Under the pieces are notes generated by a model that saw nothing but the letters and a program-made list of their open reading frames with translations, did not search any database and had not been told where the DNA came from. Positions 30,601-39,399 of a stretch of DNA of 64,000 nucleotides are shown one piece after another. Each line of letters begins with the position of its first letter. Position 1 is the first letter of the stretch. The DNA is from Epinephelus fuscoguttatus. Its lineage: Eukaryota; Chordata; Actinopteri; Perciformes; Serranidae. Location of the stretch: assembly GCF_011397635.1 (NCBI RefSeq), contig NC_064773.1, forward strand, positions 29,769,449-29,833,448, read 5' to 3'. The position numbers and the translations under genes were made by a program.

Positions 30601-31718
30601 GTTTACTCACAGCCAAATCTAAGGACATTTTGGTCCCAAGAAGTACACTGCACACTGACTAGCAAAAAACAAAAAAGGCTGCTTGATTTGAAGCGGTCTC
30701 CGTCAACTGAGTGGTCTCTGACTGATGATTCAAATCTTTGACTTTCAAGGGGCGGTTCTGGTAATTTCAGCATCAGAGTCATGTCATGCTCGCACTCTGC
30801 TGCTCTGAGTTTCTCCCAACAGAAATACTATTTCTTCCCATTCACTGATAATCTCCTGTTTCTACATTTTGCCGTTTATTAGACTGCTGTTAAAGGAGTA
30901 CTTCACCCACAAGATGACCTTTTTGTATATCATTTAGTCATGCCATGTTATCTTGAATTCTTCACAAAAACTTTGTTTTTCTGGCATGACAGTGACAGCG
31001 GCAGGTGGCAGGTTGTATGCCTATACATACGTCCGTCCCATTCTGGTGAATAGAATATCTCAAGAATACCTTGAGATAATTTCTTCAAATTTGGCACAAA
31101 TGTCTACTTTGACTCAAGAATGAACTGATTAGAGTTTGGTGGTCAATATTAAGGTCAATGTGACATGATTGTAAACTGTAACTGCAACTTGACTGGTTCA
31201 CAGAGGCATGCAACTGTGAGCAACTGCAAGGCAGCAATTTTAGTTTAGTAGAGAATTTACACATAGTTTTATTATTGATTAGTAAAAGAATATGTGGTTC
31301 ATTTTCTATCGCTTGTTTTTCAGAGGCATCCTGCGAGCGTAATCTGGACGACCTCATTGAGTCACTGGGAGCCAACGACACCTTGGCAGTGCAGGCTTCT
31401 CTGGTGGACAAGCAGAGCTCTACAGGAACAGCAGAGGCTTCTGAAAAGGTATATCAGAAGAGTTTGGAAGGTAAAGACGAAGCTGCAACAGAAGGTGAAG
31501 AGATGAAGGAGCTCGTACCAGAGGAATCAGATGGGGAATCGGAGGAAGAAGGGAATGTAGAGGAAGAGGAGGAGGTTGATAAAGAGCAGGAGGAGGAAGA
31601 AGGATTGGAGGACTCTGAGCTCATGCCTTCTCTAGAGGACTCATATGAGACAAACATTGAGGAGGTTGGAATGGAGCAGCTTGCATCCGGCCTCAGGCGA
31701 CGCAACAGGCCTGACTGA
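14021..31718 (+). CDS. ccdc107: RIC3-family membrane protein, ccdc107-like (six-exon gene)
   Basis: Coding exons are 14021-14162, 24855-25069 (or from 24852), 25168-25237, 25363-25453, 29077-29186 and 31324-31718. All introns are GT-AG, and the phases join into one frame of 340 codons plus stop. The N-terminus [13 protein letters not shown] runs into a hydrophobic segment (about residues 10-25) like that of RIC3. A second membrane segment ([20 protein letters not shown]) is in exon 2. A coiled coil ([19 protein letters not shown]...ILTQLDPL, then [19 protein letters not shown]) spans exons 4-5 and matches the CCDC107 coiled coil closely. The last exon is Glu-rich and ends GLRRRNRPD, like the GLR(K/R)R end of the family. 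RIC3 is an ER chaperone for nicotinic and 5-HT3 receptor assembly; the function of CCDC107 is not established. The gene could instead be annotated as ric3-like. Introns 1 and 4 are rich in transposons. Confidence 0.8.
14700..15460. other. Intron 1 of ccdc107, unremarkable part
   Basis: AT-rich intron. Short repeats aactatatat lie near 14571-14592 and tttaagac repeats near 14915-14990. No coding signal was seen. Confidence 0.5.
15465..16119. mobile_element. PIF/Harbinger-type MITE with TAA target duplication
   Basis: TAA flanks both ends (15462-15464 and 16120-16122). The termini are inverted repeats of about 35 bases (left gggggcaatcacacctacaa; right ttgtaggtgtgatcggcccc). The TIRs contain a gcgctagaaacg/cgtttctagcgc block. 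The 655-bp body keeps a MADF-like fragment. A TWA 3-bp target is diagnostic of PIF/Harbinger. No transposase is present. Confidence 0.85.
15796..15984 (+). pseudogene. MADF-like DNA-binding fragment of a Harbinger element
   Basis: The frame reads [20 protein letters not shown], followed by [16 protein letters not shown]. This is the MADF signature (hydrophobic FI-x-x-V, then ELY, a Y-x-N-x-x-R block and AW). MADF/SANT-like proteins are the accessory DNA-binding factor of Harbinger elements. It stops being homologous after the AWS motif, so it is a relic. Confidence 0.6.
16130..18090. other. Intron 1 of ccdc107, unrecognised segment
   Basis: A (GT)n tract lies at 16493-16522. The rest has no recognisable protein homology. 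The block 16700-17160 has a moderate GC rise and may be an old repeat, but nothing definite can be called. Confidence 0.4.
18527..18686. repeat. (AAAT)n then (TA)n microsatellite
   Basis: AAAT repeats run from 18527 to about 18556, then about 130 bp of almost pure TA (with two GATA interruptions) run up to the left TA of the Tc1 element. It generates long spurious (IY)n ORFs on the minus strand. It replaces about 100 bp of the MITE that is present in copy A. Confidence 0.95.
18687..20313 (+). mobile_element. Complete Tc1/mariner transposon with long inverted repeats
   Basis: TA flanks the element (18685-18686 and 20314-20315). The termini are CAGTACAGGCCAAAAGTTTG and its exact inverse. The inverted repeats extend about 271 bp (18687-18957 and 20042-20313) with only a handful of mismatches. 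At 1627 bp it has a single intact transposase ORF. The right inverted repeat runs into the last ~36 codons of the transposase gene. The intact ORF and nearly identical arms mean a young copy, possibly still able to move. Confidence 0.95.
19098..20150 (+). CDS. Tc1-like transposase, DD38E spacing
   Basis: The protein is 350 residues, full length for Tc1 transposases, with no stops or frameshifts. Two helix-turn-helix units bind the TIR (about residues 9-48 and 70-115), separated by a KGRPR motif at 58-62 resembling an AT-hook. The catalytic domain has D157 ([11 protein letters not shown]), D247 ([10 protein letters not shown]) and E286 (DLNPMEMVW). Thirty-eight residues lie between the second Asp and the Glu, instead of the 34 of classical Tc1. 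It cuts and pastes DNA at TA sites. The ATG at 19098 is chosen because [12 protein letters not shown] is a typical start; an in-frame ATG at 18999 only adds unrelated residues. Confidence 0.93.
   Translation: MERTNQLTKEKRVAIITLKNEGQSVRKIAKTLNVSPSGVAKTIKRYNETGTHEDRPRKGRPRVTSASEDKFIRITSLRNRKLTAAQIRDQMNATQSSSSRPISRTTVKRRLRKSGLHGQIAARKPLLRRGNKQKRFVWAKKHKEWTLDQWKSVLWSDESKFEIFGSNCRVFVRRRKGERMDSTCLVPTVKHGGGGVMVWGCFAGDIVGDLFKIEGTLNQHGYHSILQRHAIPSGLRLVGRSFIFQQDNDPKHTSRLCKGYLTKKESDGVLRQMTWPPQSLDLNPMEMVWGELDRRVKAKGPTSAKHLWELLQDCWKTISGDYLLKLMERMPRVCKAVIRAKGGYFEETRI
20510..21465. other. Intron 1 of ccdc107, no feature seen
   Basis: AT-rich sequence without recognisable coding or repeat termini. Confidence 0.5.
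21472..21755 (+). mobile_element. MITE family 1, copy C (right end missing)
   Basis: The left end aaggtctagtgtgtaggatt is followed by gtggcatctag. The blocks ccagtgtttggtttgtctgt and acaacatggcagac match copies A, B and D. The right terminus is not found downstream, so the copy is truncated or split by the palindromic element that follows. Confidence 0.65.
21880..24054. mobile_element. Large fold-back element: ~0.5-kb inverted arms, each itself palindromic
   Basis: The left arm (21880-22425) and right arm (23555-24054) are inverse copies. Outermost is a gctatatttgtgtctt block. Next come gaga/tctc-rich modules. Then comes a GC-richer inner block (gggcggggccacgttcctat, then tcttgggagtcgaattcaac and ttatttgggagcgga). 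Within each arm a ~35-bp module (gttttcacactgatagcaaa and onward) occurs once in each direction: 21981-22016 (+), 22125-22158 (-), 23786-23819 (+), 23934-23971 (-). No transposase is present. The spacer is about 250 bp of unique sequence plus a solo LTR. I do not recognise the family. Confidence 0.85.
22646..23529. mobile_element. Solo LTR inserted in the spacer of the fold-back element
   Basis: The element begins TGTGGCAGGG and ends GGCCACA (TG...CA termini, with a short inverted TGTGGC/GCCACA). It is flanked by a 4-bp direct repeat CATG (22642-22645 and 23530-23533). The 884-bp body has a TATA-like tttgctttatagcgg near 22923 and an attaaagc possible polyadenylation signal near 23316. No primer-binding site or internal coding region adjoins it, so this is the product of LTR-LTR recombination. 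Length and TSD size fit gypsy or ERV-type LTRs. The strand is probably + from the TATA/polyA order. Confidence 0.7.
24466..24545 (+). repeat. Degenerate tRNA-derived SINE head (doubtful)
   Basis: The run gagtggcgcacccagtagag followed by caggtgccc resembles the box A region of the SINE at 49237-49424. The box B region is not recognisable, so the call is weak. Confidence 0.3.
24855..25069 (+). CDS. ccdc107: ccdc107 exon 2
   Basis: The acceptor is a tandem NAGNAG (gttgCAGCAG), so the exon can start at 24852 or 24855, differing by one codon. The exon encodes a Gly/Pro-rich linker ([11 protein letters not shown]), a lysine-rich stretch ([15 protein letters not shown]) and the second membrane segment. 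The donor is AAG|GTAAAC at 25070 (phase 0). Confidence 0.85.
25168..25237 (+). CDS. ccdc107: ccdc107 exon 3
   Basis: The acceptor is ttttttctacag. It encodes the charged segment [20 protein letters not shown] just after the membrane. The donor is GCAG|GTGTAT (phase 1). It is 70 nt long. Confidence 0.85.
25363..25453 (+). CDS. ccdc107: ccdc107 exon 4
   Basis: It encodes the first half of the coiled coil ([20 protein letters not shown], then ILTQLDPL). This is the block most conserved with mammalian CCDC107 as I remember it. The donor is CTG|GTGAGT (phase 2). Confidence 0.88.
25700..26460 (-). mobile_element. Penelope-like retroelement fragment with GIY-YIG endonuclease remnant
   Basis: On the minus strand the frame around 26210-26170 reads NLYIGET, the second half of a GIY-YIG motif. 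It continues to [20 protein letters not shown]. After a frameshift it reads [20 protein letters not shown] (26060-26000), the conserved GIY-YIG domain block of fish Penelope elements. The flanking segment (cttgaagacgtttcacctct at 25772) is the typical 3' part. The domain has a stop (after IGETY) and frameshifts and is inactive. It lies in intron 4 of ccdc107, antisense. Confidence 0.75.
26730..28048 (+). repeat. Dispersed repeat family 2, second copy, with a nested repeat
   Basis: The left block (gtgacatcacccatggtttg, then tccccatcttggtttttgca) and right block (ttggggccagcctcaagagg, then gaactgcaattttttgacat) match the copy at 12640-13410. A separate segment (27395-27725, agaatgagtcctaaaagccg onward) sits inside and has its own second copy at 49010-49230. 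A hAT element abuts the right end. Confidence 0.55.
28049..28878 (+). mobile_element. Non-autonomous hAT element carrying a BED finger fragment
   Basis: The termini are CAGGGTTCCTACGC and GTGTAGGAACCCTG, inverse to each other. They are flanked by TTGATT on both sides (28043-28048 and 28879-28884), six bases of what would normally be an 8-bp hAT duplication. The sub-terminal blocks aagtatggaaa recur near both ends. The body encodes only a BED-type zinc finger. Confidence 0.8.
28424..28660 (+). pseudogene. BED zinc finger fragment of a hAT transposase
   Basis: The frame is 78 residues. [20 protein letters not shown] is followed by a C-x2-C (CKLC) and an H-x4-H (HMKGKH), the BED finger arrangement, with conserved aromatic residues before it. 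In hAT transposases this finger binds the element ends. The dimerisation and RNase-H-like domain is absent, so the protein could at most bind DNA. Confidence 0.65.
29077..29186 (+). CDS. ccdc107: ccdc107 exon 5
   Basis: The acceptor is ctctcttcag. It encodes [20 protein letters not shown], then [16 protein letters not shown], the second half of the coiled coil. The donor is ACG|GTGGGC, phase 1, weaker than the others. Confidence 0.85.
29187..31323. other. ccdc107 intron 5, no feature seen
   Basis: AT-rich, without recognised coding sequence. A block at 30895-31010 (aaaggagtacttcacccaca onward) looks like a common fish repeat, but the limits are unclear. Confidence 0.4.
31324..31718 (+). CDS. 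ccdc107: ccdc107 exon 6 (acidic C-terminal tail)
   Basis: The acceptor is cttgtttttcag. It encodes [20 protein letters not shown], then a long Glu/Asp-rich region (about residues 260-315) and the end [10 protein letters not shown] before TGA at 31716-31718. The acidic stretch is low-complexity and may vary between species. The antisense Ser-rich ORF here is a shadow. Confidence 0.85.
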
Positions 31719-34700
31719 ACTCATTGCAGGACTTCTTCACTCTACAAAGATGTGACAGATTATTATTAATATTTATTACCTGAAAGGCTTTCATTCCAAA
31801 AGGCTGTCTACATATTCATCAAAAACACACATTGCATTCATCAGAAACTATAACCTCATAAGGAAAGCTCTCTAACAGTAAACACATAGGGCTCTATTTT
31901 CATGTTACACTCACAAGAATCAACACCAACATGTGCATAAGGTCAGTGAGGGTTGCCAGGTGCATCTGATATTATTGCTCACATAGGTGCAGTGTGCTAT
32001 GTGCAGAAGGGTTGGCTAAAGTGGATTTGGTGATTATTCATCCTCCCAGTTAGTGACATTTCCTGTCACATACCTTTATAACAACTGTTCCGATTGCAAT
32101 GGTGCATGAAAAACAAGACTCAAATGTAAAGCTGGAATCTCCCCTGCCCCCAGGAGCATTCTCTTAAAGTCTCTCTGTGACTGTAATCCTTCCTCTGAAT
32201 GCTTAGTGTCTTTTTTTTATCTGGAGGATCCACTCCAGAAACTTTTATCCACCATACTCCTAGCTGCTGCTCCATCCCCCCCCTGCTCCCTTTAGCTCCG
32301 GGTAGCTGATGTGAAACGCATTCCCTTCGGTAAGCTGTGCGGGAAAGTCGCAGTAGAAACTGTGGTGTACTGCAAAATACAAAGAGCTTTCCTTGTTAGC
32401 GATCGGCTTATTTAACATTGTATGAACTGGTTTGGCAAGGGCTTAAATGTAAAAGATGCTTATTAACATCCAGAAGTCCCCCACTCCAGCTTTAAAGCTC
32501 AATTTGTAATCACTGTGACATACAAAACCTGACATTAAATGTCTTAGTAAGGTGTTGTTCCATCACAAGCCTTTCAAATCAGTTTCAGTGCTCTCTGTTG
32601 TAGATTCTCCAAGTGTGGTGAACTCCACTGGAGGGATGAACAGTATTCTTTCAAATGATATTCTTTTTGGTGTTTTGATGATGATAATGATGGTGGTGGT
32701 GGTGGTGGTGGTGGAGGAGAGCACTGTCAAACGGCCAGACACACCAAACTGACCTCAAAGAACCAGTGGCAACAAAGGCTGACTATCCGATGATTTATCA
32801 TGCACTAGTGAATAATAACACAGACCATTACAAGCTATTTCTACGTAAGAGCTAACCTAATCCAACCTAATATCACATGTTTCTTGTGATCTCACACGCC
32901 CTCTAGTTTAGTCATTAGCCTGCTTTCCTCACTTCTGTTTCTCTTCTCGTGTACTGAGCTGAACCACCAATCAGAGTGATTTCACTCACTGACAGGCTCC
33001 ACTGTCTCCAACGCTGATTCAGCATGCTGAATCTGCCAAAAGTCACCCGGCAAAGGCCGACTAGTGCCAACAGTGTGCGACACACTGCAAAACAAATGAC
33101 CTGACCGCTTGACATAGACCAACAGCTGACTGTCGGCTTGGTGTGTCGGAGCCCTGACAGAACACTCCATAATATCACCCAGAAGACCATTAGTGATGGG
33201 TTGTTAAAGCACCGATGCTTTTAAGCCAACTGCACTGAAAGTGTTTCCTTGGATAAACTCATTATACGAATTGTCTCCCCAGGCTCCTCCATAGCCTTGC
33301 CATAAACATTTCAAATTTAAATAGTTCCTGGAAAACAAGAAAGGCCCATCTCAACACAGAGCTAACACACCACTAATACTTCTCAAATCATCCAGGAGCT
33401 TTTGTTCCCTGTATGGAAGCAGCCTGTATTTGTCATGTTTCTCACCACATTGACTCAGATCTTTCCTTTAACTTGTTGCCCTCCTTTACAATAATGTGGG
33501 TCAGCCAGTGGGTTATCTCCAGGTCTGAAAAGTGAGGGTAATGCTGAAGTGCCTTAAACCTGCATTCTTTTTAATGGCCAGCAGGGGGTGACTCCACTGG
33601 GTGGAGTAAGTAGTCCAGTTAAGTTCTATGAGAACATGAGTTGATTATTAGCTCAGTAAATATTTTCTTAACCAGTATATGGTCTCTAGTTTCAAGTCTT
33701 CTTCAATTCAGCATGATCATTTCATAAATTATAGCCCCATATAGAGTTAAATAGATGATAAAGTAGGATATTGTTTAGGGCGTGGCTACTTTGGGATTGA
33801 CAAGTCGCCACCACGGTGGTGACACAGCTAACGTGCCAACATTTGTGGTACTCCACAAACCAGTTGATGATGTCACAGTGGTTCCGTCCTTTTCCTCTAT
33901 ACAGTCTATAGGTGCTGTCCAGACATAAGTTGAATTGTAGCAGTGATGGATGCCAGATGCATAAAAAATTCTGTCTATTTTGTTTTTGTTTGTTTTTGTC
34001 ATGTTACATACCGTTCCCAAAAAACCTGGTAGTATGCATGGAATTCACGCACAATTATGTGTGCTTGAAGTATGCATGATTAAACACACATTTTCAGCAG
34101 TGTTTTTCTTACTAGCAGTAAATGTGTGGGAAGTGTTTTTGTGCAGACATATTGTTTATACATCTGGTCCTAGATCCTCAGACATCCATTTGCTGCACCA
34201 AAGAAACACTTAAACTTGCAATGCCTCATCTTCTTGGGGCACTTTTACACCATGCGTGCTGCACTGGCCATGAGAACATAGAAGGGACAGACAAACCACC
34301 AGGTAGTCAGGGGGTCCTTTTCATTATGCTAACTTATGCTTCCTTATCTCCTCCCGTGACCCAAAAATCGTTCTCCCTCCGCAATGATGGAGCTTCCAAT
34401 CCTTTAAATGCATCTCACAAGACAAGGAGAGAGAAAGCCTCTGTATGAGCTCATAGCGAGGAAACAGGTGTATTTGACACGGAAATAAAGTACGGAGCTG
34501 CCCAAGGGTCACGGCGGGATTTTCTTACCATAATATAGGTCAACAATCAGTAATAATGCTACTGATGATTGGTTATATTATATAATCTGCATATCTAAAT
34601 GAAGGCCTCCTGTATATGTAAAACCTTTATAGGCCTATAAGAGATGTCCCTATCTATGAAAGATCCTTTAAGATTTTGAAATTGTTATTAAAGAAACGGT

Positions 34701-36450
34701 TTTGTGGACATTCACACCAGTCAGTTTGACATGTGATAGAGCTCCGCAGCAACAGAAGTAGATGATGTCGCTGAAAACTGACACTGTGGAACCAAGGGTT
34801 TCTTTTTTGGGAGCTTCTGCTTCTCTGTCCTTGCATCTCTTCCTCACCTCCTCTGGTCACTCATGAAGTTAGGAAGCGAGGAGAAGTGAGCGTGATAAAA
34901 TGCACCTTGAGTTCGGAAAATTGCAACACCAAATATAGTGCTAATTGTATTAGTCTTTGTGCTGACATGAAAAAAGAGCCCATAATGTCCTGTGCTTTCC
35001 TGTTGTCAGTCATCTTTCCAACACTAATCATCACCTTTTTATACTTGCCTGATTTTGGAGTGAAATGTCTATACATATTTGGTTTTACTAGCTCTGTCAG
35101 TGGTTTGGGTTTGCATCTGCTTGAGTGCTGAAGCCACGCTTTTGATGTGATTATGTTACTCTGATTAATGCCACAGGATATGATCGTAAGTCTGTAAAGA
35201 CTCAGCTTCTCTTTCAGTCTGGAGAAAATGTGCTTTCATTGCCTCGAGCCAGCCTGTGCTGCCACCCTCTGCCCTTGTCAGGTATGAGAAAATATCACAG
35301 AGGAATGATTTTATGTCAAAACCCATAGAAGTCTTACCACAAACAACACTGCTTTCCTATTTTATTAATAAATACTACTTTTTTTTTTTTTTTTTTTAAA
35401 CCATAAAGGCTCTGACACTAGTGCTACTGAATGGTCAAAGCCTCCTTAGACTGCAGAATATTATAATATACATTGTAAAAAGTGTGAGCTGGGCTTGTGG
35501 CATGCCATTATACATCAAAACATAGTTGTGCATGTTTTTTTTGTCTACACATTGTGACTGCATGTTTTTATTTATTTATTCAAGAAGAAAGTGACAATCA
35601 TTTGATCAACCAGACACACGTTGACTCCCATGAAATTCTTCTACTGATCCATTTTTATATTAATTTAAAAAATCAGCATTATTTTAAATGTGTTTCTGTA
35701 TGTTGGATATTTGTTGGATACTGATAATGCAGAAAGGAATCCCTTTGCCTTATATTTAAAATATTTGGTTTTGTTGTGTTTTTTTTTTTTTTTTTGGAAT
35801 CCTTGTGAGAGGTCACTGTGAGAGGGCTTTCCGGTTGTTTCCATGTTGTCTGTTGTTTGGCAACATAGATCCAGGTACTGTCAGGGTGCTCCTCGAAATA
35901 TCGAAGTACAATGAACAAATTTAGGTCTTGATTAAAAATAATAATAGTAAAAAGATCAGTATGTATGATCCTTTTTGTATCATATGCCCCTAAAGTTTGC
36001 TAAATGCTTAATGTAAAAATCACATTAAAATGATTATAATATTTGCATAAATGAGATGCCCCTGTCCTACTGTCAATCATATAAGATCACAGCATGAATA
36101 TTTTTTGTAAAGCCCACAATTCATTGCCTTATTACTGATGAAATATTTGAGCTGTAGACACTGCAAGATTGGTTGGCTTTATATTTTTACTGTTTTACGG
36201 AATTCTAACACCAGCTTTTACACATATAATTTATAGCCACCTCTTGGAATCCACAAATATCTGCCTTAATTTATTTTGTAAATGTGTTCCCTGTTATGCA
36301 TAGTTACATTTCTGTGTTGGAGGTTTTGTGTGTCATGTGGAGACTGAGTGAGGGAACTCAGCTTGCTTTAATAGAAAATAAAACAACAAAAAATGTGATG
36401 CTGTTGGTCTGGACTTTTGGAATATGGATTCATGAAGTTAGGGCCTGATA
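31719..36450 (+). other. 3' UTR and/or intergenic sequence after ccdc107
   Basis: There is no coding homology. A (GGT)n tract lies at 32689-32716 and T-runs at 35380-35398 and 35780-35796. AATAAA-containing candidates for polyadenylation lie at about 35359 and 36376, but neither is decisive. The block 33800-33910 resembles repeat family 2 in reverse (gatgatgtcacagtggttcc). Confidence 0.45.
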
Positions 36451-36459
36451 CTAATACTA

Positions 36460-37440
36460 CAGCGCAGAGTTATGGACTTGGGTCACATGACTTAGGCTTG
36501 GGTCTTTCTCAAGTCACAAAGACAACTTGACTTTGACACTAGTGACTAATGACTTCTCTCCAACTTGAGTCTTCTGACTTCTGATACCTCCCCTCAAGCC
36601 CAAAGATTAAGAGGTATGTTATTTAAAAAGCCTGTTATGAATCAATTAATTTCTCTTCATTTCCTGAATCAACTAACATTAATGCTTTTCATTCCCAACA
36701 AGTTGACACTTAATTCCCCAGATGATCATTTTGTTTGAGCCAATCTGACAGCATCCAATCAAGTTTCAGCAGAGAACTATGATGAAGAATCGTGACATTA
36801 CTGAACACCAGAAAAAGTGATACCACAGATAATTTTGTTTGGTAACAAAGACTATGTGGTGGTCAACAAAAAACCAATTTGTTGCATTTGGTGAGGAGTG
36901 ATTTATGATATGACTTGAAAGTCAGAGTTTAGGACTTAGGACTTGTTAGACTTGATTTGGGACTTGCCTGTCTTGACTTGGGACCTGACTTGGGAGCTTT
37001 CTGTCTTGACTTTGGACCTTTCCGTCTTGACTTGGGACTTGACTTGGGAGCTTTCTGTCTTGACTTAGGTCTTGACTTTGGATCTTTCTGTCTTGACTTG
37101 GGACTTGAATCCAGGTTTGCCAGTCTTGACTTGAAACTTGACTTCGGACCTGTCTGTCGTGACTTGGGACTTGACTCCAAGCTTGCCTGTCTTGACTTTG
37201 GACTTGTCTTCAGGCTTGCCTGTCTTGATTTGGGACTTGATTTGGGATCTTCCTGTCTTGCCTGGGGTCTTGACTTTGAACTTGCCTGTCTTGACTTGGG
37301 ACTTGACTCCAGGCTTGCCTGTCTTGCCTGGGGTCTTGACTCAGAACCTTCCTGTCCTCACTTAAGACTTGACTTGTGACTTGCCTGTCTTGACTTGGGA
37401 CTTGAGTGCAAAGACTTGAGACTTACTTGTGAGTTGCAAA
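36460..37440 (+). repeat. Minisatellite of ~33/21-bp units with ctgtcttgacttgggacttg core, within a dispersed repeat
   Basis: From 36937 to about 37410 there are around fifteen degenerate units built on ctgtcttgactt(t/g)gga. The periods are mainly 33 and 21-24 bases. All major periods are multiples of three, so both strands stay open for 140 and 83 codons. The flanks (cttgggtcacatgacttagg at 36479; tgagttgcaaaacaatgatt at 37431) resemble the ends of a common fish GACTTG-rich repeat in which the array expanded. It does not encode a protein. Confidence 0.8.
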
Positions 37441-37449
37441 ACAATGATT

Positions 37450-39225
37450 TGGTATCACCCTTGCTATGCAGAAAGGTACTAATTGCCTGTATGTTTAAAT
37501 CTGAGGTCTTTTACTGTGTTAATATCAAATTGTATTTTTTTCAGGGTGGAGAAGCTCCTAAAGCCCCAAGTCTATTGAGTGGGGAAAGGGCCATATTACT
37601 TAATATGGAAAACATTTTCATAAACATTATGCAAGGATTAATACAGTTAAATACTTTAAGATTATGCACACTGAGACAGACGTTTTTAAGTATTCTGACT
37701 GATTAGACCATGGCCCAGGGTGATGTTAATGAGGTGTTCATGACATATAGGAGTTTCCAAAGTTACCTGTTTCCAACGTCAACATTCACGTTGTAATTAT
37801 ATCAAAAATAAATATATAATATATATAATAACGTAATTGAGAAAAAGTTGGCAATCAATGATACAGAAGTTCCTTTAAACCTAACAAAATGGTTCCCCCA
37901 AGTTAGCCAAATTTCGTTGTTCAAGCAATAAAACCCACATCTATGGTTATGATATTATATTGCCAAAAGGCTTTTTCTAACCCTTGTCTAACTGAGTAAT
38001 CATGCTGTACTGTTGAGTTTTCCCGTCAAGGCTCACACGTCTTGGACGTGAGTCTTTCCAGTCTCTACTGTACCCCCATTCCAATATGGCCTGAATACAG
38101 CATAGAGCTGAGCTTCTCTTGAAGTCACTATGGTCACTGAACCCATCATAGCTATAGAAGATGTAAGCGGGCAGCACAAACAACCTCCGAGTCTGAACTC
38201 TAACGACCTATTATCACATTTTGACACGACATGGCCGGCATGTGGCAGCAAACAGTTGCTTATTTACACATCCAGCAGACACGGAACAGCACTATCATTC
38301 ATTTGGAGCTGTGTATCTGACCACCTGACAAATGTAAGGCCAATATTCTCGTTATTTTTAGCTCTGTTTCTCTCGCCATCAATGTGTTTCTGACGTTTAA
38401 TAGCTAACGTTAGCTGCTAAACGTTCTGTATTTATACAAGCTAAGCTAGCTGCTAATTTTAATTGTTTGCTATGTAGGTACAGTCAGTTTTAAAGTTTTT
38501 TCTTAACAACTAGGCCAAAAAAGACGCTAAGAGAGTGAACCAAAACTGTGTGAAAAGGTGGGTTAAACGCTCCTTAGCTGAAGAGTCATGTTAGTTTTCA
38601 GTGCAGTTAATGTAGCATTACGTTTAATTATTGCCAGCAGTTATAGTGTTTTCACATAAGGCATTTTGACATGCCACAGCAAGAAAAGCACAAATATTCA
38701 TAGCTGAATTACAGCTACTTTCTCACGGCAGACATTTTTACAGAGCAGGAAATTACAGTCATTAATTAGCTGCGCCTGCGCTTTCCCTGCTATAACAAGA
38801 CAAAATGTCTGCTGTGAAAAAGGCCTATGATAAAAGCTCCCCCGCCCTCACCTGCTGTGCTGAGTAGCCACTTTGGAACAGAGATAGAGGGGGACATGCC
38901 AATAAAGCGCTCGTCCTAATGAGACTCTAATCAGGCAAAATAAGTGAAAACACCTGGGATGGTGAAACATTGCTGAGATGGGAACAAACACATTAGAAAG
39001 TATCTTTTTACAAAGTACAACTACTTGCTCATAAAATTTATGAAAATAAAATACAAACTGTTTAATAATTGAATTGAATAATTGATTGATTGAAAAACAT
39101 AATTTGTAATTTGAAATAAACACACAAAAAAACATTGTGATGTTACAACATGATGTCATCCCTACGTCACATTTTAACGCTTGAGCAGAATCCCCTGTGT
39201 CAGCCTTTTGCATTTTATCTCGTTA
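37450..39225. other. Intergenic, no confident feature
   Basis: There are AT-rich segments and a palindromic agctaacgttagct at 38402-38415. The block 37990-38400 has the look of an old MITE but no ends could be paired. Confidence 0.4.
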
Positions 39226-39390
39226 GGTTTAGGCAACACAACTACTTTGTCAGGGTTAGGAAAATATCATGGTTAAAATTATCAGTCGACTCATGTTACT
39301 AACAACTGATGTGACAAAAAGACATTAGCGTTGACTTTTGGTTTCACATGGGACACAGACACAGGTCTTCTGGGTTGAAGTCCTGTGCTT
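39225..39390. repeat. Dispersed repeat containing gttaggtttaggcaacacaa
   Basis: The motif gttaggtttaggcaacacaa, then gtcagggttaggaaaatatc, is a common fish interspersed repeat. A related reverse-orientation piece (tttgaaaccaaaagtcagtg) lies at 46500-46560. Confidence 0.5.
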
Positions 39391-39399
39391 GTGGAATCC

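Noticed and set aside
31454..31705. Ser-rich antisense ORF
   Set aside because: Shadow of the Glu-rich ccdc107 exon 6 on the other strand.
36929..37379. 140- and 83-codon repeat ORFs as a possible structural protein
   Set aside because: They come from a minisatellite with periods divisible by three; no splice or promoter context, and both strands are equally open.
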